Shown here piece after piece: positions 11,689-22,927 of a stretch of 64,000 nucleotides of DNA. Each line of letters begins with the position of its first letter. The stretch's first letter is position 1. Position numbers and translations under genes: made by a program. The notes under the pieces were generated by a model. The model worked only from the letters and a program-made list of their open reading frames with translations, made no database searches and had not been told where the DNA came from. Where the stretch lies: NCBI GenBank assembly GCA_010279815.1, contig QEOQ01000141.1:62001-126000 (forward strand). The letters are read 5' to 3'. The DNA comes from Brachionus plicatilis (Eukaryota; Rotifera; Eurotatoria; Ploima; Brachionidae).

Positions 11689-12172
11689 CTAATGGTAAAA
11701 TATCATGCTGGAGAAATTTTTACCTTTTCTTATAGTTTGCACATATTCATCGAAATCAAGTGGTAAAAAGTATTCACTTAAAGGAATTTTTTTTTGTTTG
11801 TAATTGGTAACAATTATGTTGTTTGAATAACTGTTCTTAGGTATTATTGATCTTTGACTGTGACCATACCAATTTCTAGCATTTCTCTTATAAAAATATG
11901 CCCTTTGATCTAGATTAGGCTCCATATAATTATAAGAAATCAGCGGCTGATTAAATGTAAATTTTCGAGAGCTTAATGATTCTAAAATATAAACCATTTT
12001 ATTTCTATAAAGAGATTTCTATATTTTATTTATTTACCATTAAATTTTGTTTGCTTGTTAATAAATCTTTGTCGATGAACTAAAATTTAAAATTTAAAAT
12101 TTAACGATTATTTTGTAAATTTGGAATACTTTGTTCAATCATAGACAACTTTGGATCATAGTAGAAGTCCAT
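11689..12172 (-). CDS. Small unknown protein, three exons (133 aa)
   Basis: Model: exon 1 12106-12172 (ATG 12172), exon 2 12038-12079, exon 3 11689-11981. All phases match (1, 1) and the lengths sum to 134 codons. Intron 2 (56 nt) is ordinary. Intron 1 would be only 26 nt, GTTAAATTTT...TTTTAG, made of three TAAATTT units, and its removal is needed to avoid an in-frame TAA. The protein is basic and Asn/Tyr-rich, with no signal peptide or membrane helix, and contains RKFTFNQPLISYNYMEPNLD and PLSEYFLPLDFDEYVQ. I do not recognise a family. It could also be a gene with a frameshift at the TAAATTT run. Confidence 0.6.
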
Positions 12173-15100
12173 AGATCAAATTATTTAGATGTTTTCTGAT
12201 ACAACAAATTGTATTGTCAAAACTTTTGTATTCGTGTATTTTGATTTAAAATAGTTTTTTTTTCAGTTTATTTTTAATTGAAATAATTTACCTTTTTAAT
12301 TTAAAGAATCATTAAAAAATATGTGGCATCATTTTCAATAGCTCATTTTAAGTTAAAATAAAGATGAGTTGAATTTATTATTCAAAATTTTATTCAAGCA
12401 TCTCTAAAATAATAATTTTAATTATTTTTATTTTATATTTCTTCACACTGCTCATATAAAAAAATTCAAAAAAACTTAAACCATATATTAAAAAAAAACA
12501 CTAAAGTCATAATAAATTAGAATTCTGCTTAATATTAAGGAAAGATTTTAAATTAAACTTTAAATGGAATCTTTTTTATTTTAATCAGATAATTTTTTAG
12601 TCTTATCGGATCAAATTGTTTTTCACATTCTTAACTTATTTAGAATTTAGAAATTATAAGAAAAATATGATTTAATATACTCATATGAATTTTAATATAC
12701 TCATATATTATTCCCAGAGCTGTTTAAAATTTCCAAATTAAAGTCAAAGTCTGGATTTTAAAAAGAAAAATTTAAGTCCGGACTTGGAACTGACTTGTGA
12801 CCTTGAAAGAACTCTGATTTTTACTCAAAAATACTCATCGAACGTTTCTTTATTTATCTGAGATCGGTACAACTTCGAGATCTTAGAATTGTTTTGCTTA
12901 TAAATTTTTGATCGGTCGCATGATTTCAAACTATATCTTGGTACAATCTTTTTTTGAAAACTGAAACAGACTCCTTAATTGTCACAGACTAAAATTTTTT
13001 GATAAAAATTTCTAGATAAAAAAGCTTTGAACTTAAAAAGCTTTAAAATCAGGACGCGTGGACAAGGTTCGCTTTTACAAAATGAATCTTATATTTATCC
13101 TCCAACTGTTCCAAATCATGTAATGAGTATTAAGAGTCGATGTGCAATGAAGATCGATAGAAAAAAAAATTGAATTTAAATTTTGACTAAGAACATGAGA
13201 AAAAAATTTAGATAAGCACATCTCGGTATTTGTATTTCCGAAAAAAAAATACTTTTTTAAGAGTTTATTTTTGCTTTTTAAAGTCATTTAAATTCCAAAA
13301 TTGGTTTTCAAAAAATTGTAATTAGAATTGTCTAATTATATGAGGATGAATAAATGCATCAAATTCCAACTTCAATATATTCTAGTTATTTTTATTGAAT
13401 TTCTAGTAATTTTAATGTAGGTAGCTATTCATTGTTGGTAGGTGTTTTTTATTAATTTTAAGTTTTTCCTTGATTGCATAAGACATTTAAAATTAGTCTT
13501 TGATGGAGCATTTTAAAATTTAAAATTCTATTTATTTTAATAATTTACATAAAATATTGAAAATATTTTCTATTCTAACAAGACACTAAATCTTCTTAAA
13601 ACATTTTAAAACCATTATAAAACAATTTTCGGATTAATTAATTTTAATTTTAAATAATAATAATTATCAAATAAAAAAATACCTAAAAAATTATTTTATT
13701 TTAATTTTTATGAATAAGATACAATAAACTAAAAATTAAAAAAATTTGAAATCTTATTTTTCAATTATAATCTTTTTAAAAAAAAAATAATTATTTTAAA
13801 TATTTAATTTAACTTTTTTTTTTAAAAACCCAAAATTGCATACTTAATTTTTATCTAATTTAATACAATATTTTTTGCTCTAAAATTCACCACCGCAATA
13901 TCATATGGATCAAATCATCGCTAATTAGACGAATTCAAATAAATTTAATATACGACAAAATAAATCATTGAGACGATTTATTGGATTCATTCGATTTTTT
14001 AATGGCAATTCCTTTAAACAAATTGTTAAAATTAATAAATAAATAGCTCAAGATATTTTTTTTCAATAAATTTTCACAATCGATAATGCAAAAAAATATA
14101 CATAGTAAAAGTAAAATTTTTGTTCAAATTTCAGATTTCAAGAAGGTCAAAAAATTTAAAAAGCGCGATTATTTTTCATTGAAGTTTTAAAGATTATAAT
14201 CCTTTTTCTATAATTTAAAAATAAAGCTTTGACGCTTTCAAAAGTTTAAATTCTGAGATGAAATGTCTAAATTTTAAAAGCGCAGTTAAAATTTTTGATC
14301 AAATTTTAAACCTTAAATTTGATCATCAATTTTGCTTTTCCAAAACTAAATAAAAATCATAACTAGTATAGCAGTCAAAGAACTAGTTAGGGTCGAATAT
14401 AAAGAATCATAAAGTTAAAAAATCTATGCTGAAAATAAATTCATTTAAAAAAACAAAGAGCATAAAGACTACATTTGAACTGTTACTTTATTAAATCTGT
14501 TTAATGTGTCATTAAATTTATGGTTTGTCAATGCATAAGTTCGGATAAATATTTCAAAATACCAAGATGCTTTATAGATCTTATTTGTTTTAAAACCATA
14601 ATTATTTTTTCTGTTGTAAAAAAATCATTAAAATTTTAATTTTTTTTTATTTTAATTTTTATTTAACTAGCTAGATACATTAAATAAAAAGATAAAAATA
14701 TTTTTAAATGACAGAAAATTTCATTTTTTTTACGAATTATGTTTCACTAAAAATTAGGTTTTATATCAAATTTCAAAAATTGGTTTCGAAAATTTGTAAT
14801 AACTTTAAGATTATTAGTTGTCTGGTTTATAAATGATCAAAAAAACTTGAAAACCCATTAAGAAATAAAATATCAATCATTTCACAAATTGATTAAATTG
14901 ATTTTTTTTTAATTTTAATTGAATAAAAGGTTTGATTTTTTATTTTGCTTAAGACAAAAAGGGTCGAAACTATTAAATCTCAAATATTATGACTAAATTG
15001 AACTTTTCATCACTAATTGGGTTTTTCACAATTAAAAAATGAGTTAACTTTAGCAAATTATTTAAATAATATAACTTTAGCATTAAAGTTTTTAAAAATT

Positions 15101-15355
15101 AAATTTAAAAAAAATCTTAAAAGAAATTTTTTATATTTTTTCATCAAAACAATCGTCATATCTTGCGCAAGTTATGAAATAAATAAAGCCAAATTAATCA
15201 ACAAAAAGTGTTATTAAAAAAAATTTAAAGACTAAAAAATTTATTTAATAATCTTAATAATCTACTTAGGAAAGGATGTTTCCCACAAGAAATTTTCATT
15301 CCTAAATCTAATATATATTTAATAATAAAAAAATTATTATTGTGATTGGAATGAT
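12173..15355. other. Long AT-rich intergenic stretch
   Basis: No gene is supportable over 3.2 kb. It holds an AAGTC-rich patch bounded by CAGAGCT and ACTCTG (12715-12816, a possible tiny hAT-type relic with only 6/8 matching flanks) and the family A inverted-repeat element at 14104-14340. Short open frames near 13075-13287 and 15017-15217 have no family resemblance. Confidence 0.5.
14104..14340. repeat. Small inverted-repeat element (MITE-like), family A copy 2
   Basis: The left end AGTAAAAGTAAAATTTTTG and the right end (complement of CAATTTTGCTTTTCC) mirror each other. The interior has AAAAATAAAGCTTTG and TTAAAATTTTTGATCAAATT in common with the element at 1713-1937. Confidence 0.5.
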
Positions 15356-16170
15356 TTAAGCTTGTTGTTGTTGCTGAGCGGCCAATCGACTCTGGGTTGG
15401 ACCTTGCTGTTGAGCAGCCAATTGACTCTGGGTTGGGCCTTGCTGTTGAGCAGCCAATTGACTCTGGGTTGGACCTTGCTGTTGAGCTGCCAATTGAGCT
15501 TGTTGCTGAGCGGCCAGTTGAGCCTGTTGCTGGGCTGCCAATTGAGCTTGTTGTTGAGCAGCCAATTGAGCTTGTTGTTGAGCTGCCAATTGAGCTTGCT
15601 GTTGAGCAGCTAATTGAGCCTGTTGATGGGCAACTAATTGACTTTGAGTTGGACCTTGTTGCTGAGCTGCCAACTGACTCTGGGTCGGACCTTGTTGTTG
15701 GGAAGCCAATTGACTCTGGGTTGGATTTTGACCAACATGGACATCTGGCAATTGTCTGAATTCTGATTTCAATGGTCTAACTCTGTCTGATAATCTGGCC
15801 TCTTCTCTAATAGTTGATCGTCTAACTTGAATGGTTGATTTTGGAGCTTCTCTGATAGTTGGTCTTACACATCTGATTTCAACAGGTTTGCATCTTACAG
15901 CTCTGACTACTTCAACTGGTACGCATTCGATAACTTTCACTGGTTTTTCACACACAACAGTTCTTCTTGGTTTTCTCTCTGCTCTAACAACGATTTCAAT
16001 GGTAGTTCTTGGTCTTGGACAAGCTGGTCTGCAGCATACTGGCTCACAAACTGGAACACAAGTGTAAGCTGGTCTTTCGTAGCAGCCTAAACAAACATGA
16101 TCTATTCGAATATAAGCTATTTAAAAAAAAGTTTACTTGAAGTTGAATATCTGGAGTAGGTGTAAGACAT
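15356..16170 (-). CDS. Gln/Ala-rich repeat protein with Cys/Pro-rich head, two exons (254 aa)
   Basis: Exon 1 16137-16170 (MSYTYSRYSTS), exon 2 15356-16086; the 50-nt intron joins in phase 1. The head (about residues 12-75) has CVPVCEPVCCRPACPRP and repeated C-K/V-P-V-E motifs (CEKPVKVIECVPVEV, CKPVEIRC). The tail is a low-complexity array: GPTQSQLAAQQQ (12 residues) at both ends around six or more copies of AQLAAQQQ (8 residues). No signal peptide, so it may be an intracellular structural or coat protein; that is inference. The 24- and 36-nt DNA repeats make the array unstable, and the opposite-strand open frames over it are artefacts. The family is not recognised. Confidence 0.8.
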
Positions 16171-16921
16171 GCTGAAGATGAATTTTATTCAAAGTTTTAC
16201 TAATGATTTTTGGTAAATGTTTCTAGTAATTTATATTCAGATTTGGTTTGAATGCATGATTGATCTATTGATTTATTATGTTTTATTAAATAAGAAAATA
16301 TGCATTAGAAATGTTCAAAAATAAGAGAATTCAATTGCCAAGTTATCGAATCAAATATCAAAAATTTGATTAAAATTTTTTTTCTAATTTAATTTTGTTT
16401 AAATCGATTTGTGTAAACAATTCGAAAATAATAAGATTATTCAAATTGGAAAATTTATTTTTTTGAGTGAGAGAATGCTTATTTATTTATTCTCCAATGT
16501 TGCTCAGTTTGAAAAAAATTTAAACAATCATATTGCCAATCAATATTTATTTTAGTTTTTTTTACCAAATATCTATCTATCATTATTTTTTTTAATTTCT
16601 AAATTTATTAATAATCTTTTAAATTTGAATCCAATTTTTTTTAACTTATCGTAAAAAAACAGACTTTATTATTTTTTTTTAAATTTAATTCTAAATTTCA
16701 GCAGTTTCCATCCATAGCTATGATGAATATTTACTAAAAACAAAAAAAAACCCAATTTAAACAACTGATAATCAAATTTAATTTTTTGAATTTTTTTTAA
16801 ATGACACCGAGATTAGAAATTAGTCAAAAATATAATTTTATTAAAAAATATATAATTTCAAAATAATCTTAAATATGGCCTAAATAAAACTTTTAATTTG
16901 GAAATTTTTAACCTAGCATAA
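16171..16921. other. Intergenic, nothing recognised
   Basis: AT-rich spacer of about 750 bp between the divergent Gln-rich gene and the tRNA gene; no repeat with defined ends was seen. Confidence 0.5.
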
Positions 16922-17009
16922 GCCCCAGTAGCTCAGTTGGTTAGAGCGTCGTACTTATAAATACAGTTAAGCGATGCGAAGGTCGTGAGTTCAATCCTCT
17001 CCTGGGGCA
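16922..17009 (+). tRNA. tRNA-Ile (anticodon UAU) with 14-nt intron
   Basis: The acceptor stem GCCCCAG pairs perfectly with CTGGGGC; discriminator A at 17009. D-stem GCTC/GAGC; A-box-like GCTCAGTTGGTTAGAGC. Anticodon stem TCGTA/TGCGA; loop CTTATA...A with anticodon TAT at 16956-16958. The intron (16960-16973) sits after base 37, the canonical eukaryotic position; tRNA-Ile(UAU) is one of the few animal tRNAs that commonly carries an intron. T-arm GTGAG-TTCAATC-CTCTC has one T-T mismatch (second pair). The B-box GTTCAATCC is close to consensus (GGTTCGANTCC). Likely functional, but the T-stem mismatch should be checked. Confidence 0.92.
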
Positions 17010-17256
17010 AATTTTTATTATTCTACCTTTATAAATATCAATCTAAAAGGTTTGAGTTAAAATATATTTTTAATTTATAAAAAATTTAAATTAATCATTA
17101 AAGTTTATTATTTAATTGATAAAATCGCAAATATTTCAAATCACTCAAGGATCAAAACATATTGAAGTTTTGAGTTAAATTTTTTCAAATGAGGTACGAT
17201 GATAAAAAACACAATAATTTAAATATTTTAAAAGCCTAAAAAAACGAAAAAATAAA

Positions 17257-18662
17257 TTAATTTTCACATAATCCACAAGTTTTTTTGCATTGCGATCCTG
17301 TTGTTGAGCACAAATTAAGACCATTAGCAAGTTTACATATTTTTGATTTATCTTCACAAACTTGGTCGCAAAGTTCTCCCATAAAACCTTTCATGCACAA
17401 GCAAGAAATTTTTTCGCTCTTTACATCATATTTACACAAACCATTATTTTTACAAGGTGACGAAGAACATGGATTTCGATGCTCACACTTCGGACCATAA
17501 TGACAGCTCGGACACAAGCATTTTTCAGAAGTTTTACCTTCTAATTGCTCTAAAAAGCAAGTTCCTCCATTCAGACAAGAGCAAGTATCTTCAATTTTTG
17601 ACTCACAATTTGCTCCTGTAAAACCTTTGAAACAGATGCACGATGCTTTTTCGGTATCTCTATCAAATTTGCACAATCCATAATTTTTACATGGTTCTTT
17701 TGCACAAGGATTTTCTAAAAATAAAAAAAGTCAAAATTTTCTTATTATTATTATTATTCTTTTTTTAATACCTTTTTCACAGTGTGTACCATAAAAATCA
17801 GATTTGCATGAACAAGTGTAAACAGTTTCAGAGCCCAACTTTAATGATCGGCATTCGCCTCCATTATTACAGGGGGTAGAGCTGCAAGGATCAATTTCAG
17901 CACAATTTTGCCCAAAATAGCCCGCTACATAAAAATAGATTAATTAATATAAAAGCCTTTACTTACCTAAATATATAATAGCTTTAACTTACGTAGGCAT
18001 AAGCATGAAAATCTGTCATGAGATTCCTTGATGCACAAACCATCATTTTTACAAGGATTACCAGAACAGGGATCAAGCTGAAGTTCACACATAATTCCAG
18101 TAAACCCAATTAGACAAGAGCAAACCTGATTTCCATTTTCCTCAACGCAGTTTCCATTAATACAACTTTTTTCATCACAATCATTTTCTTTATATCAAAA
18201 TTAAATCAAAAATATTTTTATTATCACTGATACTTTTTTCACAAAATTCTCCAGAGAACCCCGATTGACATTCACAAATAAATGCTTTGTCTTCAAATCT
18301 GCTTGTTGGTTTACATTTCGCTCCGTTTTGACATGAATTTTCTTTACATGGATTTTCTATTTGACAATGTTTTCCACCATAATTATCTGAAATTAATTTT
18401 TAAATTTTATCTCTCGTTAAAATTTTTTTTAAATACCCAAGCATTTACAAAAGTGGTCGCCATCTGGTAATGGTACACAGTCTGCTTCATTTTGACATGG
18501 ACTTTTTTCACATGACTCTGTAGAAATGTCTTTAGATGAATTTAGGTCCAGACCTAAAAGATTAAATTTAAATATAAATAATGAACTTTGATGGATCTTT
18601 TGGATATCTTTACCTTGGCTGGAATTTAGAATTATCAAAAGGGCCAAAAATTTAAATAGCAT
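17257..18662 (-). CDS. Secreted multi-EGF protein with C-terminal ShKT module, six exons (374 aa)
   Basis: Exons 18614-18662, 18437-18553, 18234-18386, 17993-18187, 17772-17924, 17257-17714; all junctions phase 1. Signal peptide MLFKFLALLIILNSSQG. There are about eight EGF modules, several with the type CQNEADC, CQNGAKC, CINGNC, CKNDGLC, CNNGGEC, CKNYGLC, CLNGGTC and CKNNGLC. One ShKT-like six-Cys module closes the protein (CEDKSKICKLANGL through CKKTCGLCEN). No transmembrane segment. Domain content resembles the seven-exon gene at 9783-11455, but module order differs (ShKT only at the end) and strands are opposite. Probably extracellular matrix or body-surface; the partner is unknown. Confidence 0.88.
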
Positions 18663-20116
18663 AGTTATTTGTTTCTAGAAAATCTTAACTTTTTGATTTT
18701 TGTAATTTTTCGATAAATTTATAGCAGCTAAAATGGAAAAACAATTCAGTTTTTACCTATGTTCACGAAGCTCCAGAGTTGATTTATTTACACCGGAGTA
18801 TGGAAACGTATGCATGTTACTAGCAAACTGAAATATCCTTTAATAACAAAAAAATCAGGCATGTAGCTAAGTGATAGTATTTTTCTTATGTAATGGTTAT
18901 GTTTAAATACAGTAAAAACTCAAATGTTACGCAATCAATAAGCAAAAATTTAGAAAAACTACCTTTTCATTTGTAAAAAATAAATGACTTAATCAACTAG
19001 AAATAAAAGCTTTTCATTTTTACAAAAAAAATAAGTCCTTTGTGAAAATTTTTGTTAAACTAAGATCATGTTTCAAAAAACAGCTTGATTAAATATTTTC
19101 TGTTTTCCCGTGAATTAAAATCTAAAGATTTCTTCGATTTTCATCTTTATTAAGATTTGCCTTTTTCTTCAAATCTTTCACTCTTCACATTTTCATCGAT
19201 TAAAATATTTTTTTAAAATTTAAATGATTAAAGGAAATTTTTTTCTAAGTTTTTCAACTATTTTAAACATACTTTAAGATATTAAAGATGCAAGGGCAAA
19301 ATAAAAAATAGCGCCCAAAAAAAATTTTTTGAATTCGAGTCATTAAGATATTCTTGACTTTAATTTAAATTAATTTTTATTATTGTCATCAGATTGTGTT
19401 TATATAATTTCTAAAATGAATTAGAAAATTTAAAATTGTATTTTTGAGTAAAAATTTTATAATCAAATCTTATGTCACATTTTGCAATAGTAACATAATT
19501 TCTAAAAAAACTTAAAAACCTCAAATACATTTGTAACAAAAATAATATTTTTATTTAAAATAACCTCCTCAGTTTTTTTTTCAATTTAACTTTTAAAAAA
19601 ATTTAAAAAAAGATTTTTTACTAGTATTAGCTGAATTCAGCTGATAATTGATATAAGATTATACTATTTGATATCAGATAATTTTAGATGATATGATGTG
19701 ACAAGTTAATTTCCGACACTGTATGTAGATTTAGAATTGCAAATGTATATTTTTCATTTATTAATTTTCAATTCATTTTGATCAATTTAAACTTATTTTT
19801 ACATTTAAATAAATTAGGTTTAAAAATTGCAAATATGATTTCCGATTCTATATCAAAGAAGCAAAAATATTTCCAATTCAAAAAATTGGCAAGATTTTAG
19901 CAGATAAATACAGTTTTAAACATATTATGTCAGAAAAGCAAAATTCTTGACTTTTTAAAACTAATAAGAATAATCCCTTTATTCAAAATTTATTATTTTT
20001 ACTTTAAAGAAAATTACACAAGATATTTTTATTTATTTTAATTTTGTATGTTAATTTTAATACACTTATAAATAAATAAATTAATTAATTAATTAATTTT
20101 GAAAAAAAAAATTAAA
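18663..20116. other. AT-rich intergenic DNA
   Basis: No gene or bounded repeat was recognised in 1.45 kb. The first 150 bp should include the upstream region of the EGF/ShKT gene. Confidence 0.5.
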
Positions 20117-21793
20117 TCATGTATCATGGATAGCTTTTAATTTTTTAAGTACTAAAAAAATTTGATAAATTAAAGGAATAATTTTGCTAAAAGTTGTATT
20201 ATCCATTAAAAGTATTCTTCTTAAACCTTTGCACAAATTGATAAGTAATTTTCGATTTGAAACTTTTTCATCATTTAATTTGACATGATTGCTTTTGTAA
20301 AAAATTTCTTCACCAAAAAGTAATTCAATCGATCTGTTGGCTTTTTCAATCAAATCAAATGAAAATTTGATAATTTTATAGATAAAAAATTTGCAGTTTC
20401 CAGGTTCAATTTTAAAATTTTGAATAATTTTGGCTGACCATAATTTGAAATCTACATTCCTAGAAATTTTCTTTAAAAAATCCGCTTCTTTTTTTAAATT
20501 TGAAATCAAAATTTTTTCAATCAATGCTTTGTAATTATAGCGCTCTATTAGAGTCGTGGATGATGGTTTATCCAAATCCTCAACACCAAAAGTAAATTCT
20601 TCGATGGTCGAACAGTTTGAATGAGTTGGTGAATATTTTTTGAGACAATTCCAACAGAATTCGTTGCCACAAGAACAAGTCATGTGTTGACAGCCTCCAC
20701 TTTTTTCAATGAACATTTTACACGAAGGACAAAACTTTCCCATAAAAATCAACTCATTTGTACTATCGATTCTCTCCTGCATCGTAGTCAAATAAAACTG
20801 ATAGCTATCACATTCAATTGGAAAATGAGATTCAGAGTAGCATTCTGTGCAAAAAGAGTAGCCACAAACACATCTCGGAAATTTAAGTCCGCAATTTAAA
20901 TTGAAAAAGCTTCCACATTTTCTTCGACATTCAATTTCTTTGTTCAAAATTTTATAAAATTCATTTCCGGGTAGTAAATATTTAGCAAGATCTGTTTCTA
21001 ATTTTGTTTTACAATTAAAGAAATAACATGTTAGATTTTCAAATGAAAATTTCGATTTAACATAACTTTTCCAGCATCTTTCGCAGCATCCATGATTACA
21101 ACTATTTAAAATAAGTTTGAGCTTTGTGTGATCAAGACAAATTAAACATTCTGAATCTGACATTGCTTGCCGAAATGAGCAATTATACTGTTTTTGAATT
21201 ACACTTGATGGTTTCGAGTGGCAACAAATAGGATCTTCAAAAGTTTTGAATTTAGGCCCACTTTGGTCTACAGAGTCGATTAATTTTTCCAAATTACCCC
21301 ATATTGGTTTTATAGAAAATTCAAAATTTTTTGATAATTTTTCTGTTATCATAGAAACATCTTCACTAAGAACAATTTTTCTTTTTGACTTGTTTTTTAG
21401 TATTTTTCGGAGATGCTTGACTTCTTTCTTGAGCATAATAGTTCCGAATTTTTTTTCATACCTAAAGTTTGTTCTATCATTTCTATTAGGTAAAATCTCT
21501 TTAGAATATGTAAAAGTCTGAATGACTTTATTGGTTCCAGGTTCGAAAATTGAAATTTTAAGTTTTTTATTTGTATCTATATTGCCAAATTCGAAATCCT
21601 GGTTTATTCGGAAAATAAGTTTGCTTTTTAGTTCCCAATTTTTGTTTTTATTTAGATTAAGGGATACAATTTTTTCATTTGATTCGACTTTGCAAATTTC
21701 CTTGTACTTTTTCTGCTTTCGTTTGAGTTGCTTTTTCTTCGAATGTGATCCAAGTGATTTGACGTCTAAATACAATTTTGTAAAAATATCCAT
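20117..21793 (-). CDS. RBR-type E3 ubiquitin ligase, single exon (558 aa)
   Basis: RBR ligases take ubiquitin from an E2 onto a RING2 Cys before passing it to substrate. Seen: RING1 from about residue 216 (CLICLD...CNHGCCERCW), IBR about 289-330 (CRRKCGSFFNLNCGLKFPRC-x-CGYSFCTEC), and RING2 355-384 (CPSCKMFIEKSGGCQHMTC...CGNEFCWNC) with the catalytic Cys at 368 in the GGC-x-HM signature. The Lys-rich N-terminal 200 residues have no recognised domain, and the C-terminal 140 are helical-looking but not clearly an Ariadne domain. The closest resemblance is to Ariadne/ARIH-like enzymes by the RING2 spacing. It lacks introns, unlike its neighbours, so it may derive from a retrocopy; the frame is fully intact. 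Confidence 0.88.
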   Translation of the reverse strand: MDIFTKLYLDVKSLGSHSKKKQLKRKQKKYKEICKVESNEKIVSLNLNKNKNWELKSKLIFRINQDFEFGNIDTNKKLKISIFEPGTNKVIQTFTYSKEILPNRNDRTNFRYEKKFGTIMLKKEVKHLRKILKNKSKRKIVLSEDVSMITEKLSKNFEFSIKPIWGNLEKLIDSVDQSGPKFKTFEDPICCHSKPSSVIQKQYNCSFRQAMSDSECLICLDHTKLKLILNSCNHGCCERCWKSYVKSKFSFENLTCYFFNCKTKLETDLAKYLLPGNEFYKILNKEIECRRKCGSFFNLNCGLKFPRCVCGYSFCTECYSESHFPIECDSYQFYLTTMQERIDSTNELIFMGKFCPSCKMFIEKSGGCQHMTCSCGNEFCWNCLKKYSPTHSNCSTIEEFTFGVEDLDKPSSTTLIERYNYKALIEKILISNLKKEADFLKKISRNVDFKLWSAKIIQNFKIEPGNCKFFIYKIIKFSFDLIEKANRSIELLFGEEIFYKSNHVKLNDEKVSNRKLLINLCKGLRRILLMDNTTFSKIIPLIYQIFLVLKKLKAIHDT

Positions 21794-22927
21794 TATTTTG
21801 TTTTATTTTAAAATTTTAAACTAAATAAGTTAATCTTAATTTGAGAATATTTAAGGTAAAATGTATTGCTCAATATGTAAAATTTTTGACAAATTAAATG
21901 AATCTGATTAGCATTTATTATTTCATACTTTTTTTTGAAATTAAAGAAATTATTAAAAAATATTGTCAAAAATTGTGCAATTAACAAAATTGTCTACAAA
22001 ATTATTTACAAAATAATTTGGGGACCCAAATAATACCCAGGAAAAATAAAACTTTTGAAGGTTAAATTTTTGGGAGCTTATATCCTCTATGAGAAAATTT
22101 CCTTCAAGTTAGATTTGATTAAAAATTCTGCTACAATGTCCAAGTTAAACAAATAAGTATTAAATGCTTTTTAATAAACTATATTAAATTATTTCAAATT
22201 AGTGTTGTAACTAAAATAAAAACACTTTACTAAGAACCTCAAAAATTTGGTCAATCATACTCAAGAAAAAAAGGCAGTCTTTCAAGGTGCGTTAAACAAG
22301 GATTGAAAGAGATTGACAGTAAAAAGAAATTCACGAATTACCGGTAAATTACATGAATTCCTTTAATAAGAATATTTTCATGATATAAACATCAATAATA
22401 AATAAAAATCCAAGTCGATTCTACAACAAATATACAATTAGATTAACTTACCAAATCATGTATTTTAAAATTAGCTGAAAAAGTTTAATTATTAATTGAG
22501 AAATTATTGTATCAAAAAAGATTTTTATGCGCAAAGAATTTTTTTTTTAATAAAAAAATGTATTTTATTTACAAAGGGTTATTTTAGATCAAAAAAATTT
22601 TATTTTTAAAAAGTTTTTTTATTTGCATGTAGCATTATAATTAAGTAAATTTATTTTAGAAATAAAAAAAGAAAATTTAGTCACAAAAACAATTTTAAAT
22701 AAAATTCGATTGATTTTTAGCAATATTTTTTTTAATAAATTCAAGTTTAATTTTCAGTCAATTATTTAAATTTTTTGTAATTGAAAATTTAAAATTTTTT
22801 TTGTTGAAATTTTTATGGGACAAAATCATGATCTTCAAGATTTTCATTTATAATTTTGATTTATTTTTTCAAATTATTGAAATATCTCATGAAAATTTAA
22901 TTTTTTTTCAATTTGCATTAATTGACC
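21794..22927. other. AT-rich intergenic DNA between divergent genes
   Basis: About 1.1 kb separating the RBR gene and the eight-exon gene, which point away from each other. It may hold both promoters; no bounded repeat was seen. Confidence 0.5.

Noticed and set aside
12715..12816. Complete hAT-type MITE of 102 bp
   Set aside because: Ends are imperfect (CAGAGCTGTTT against CAGAGTTCTTT) and flanks match only 6 of 8 bases; kept as a possible relic only.
13075..13287. Minus-strand ORF of 70 residues
   Set aside because: No family likeness, no conservation evidence, and composition typical of random AT-rich DNA.
15400..15720. CRISPR-like array
   Set aside because: Repeats are coding, contiguous and without unique spacers, in a eukaryotic context.
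15362..16067. Plus-strand Leu- and Val-rich ORFs
   Set aside because: Mirror images of the Gln-rich repeat gene on the opposite strand.
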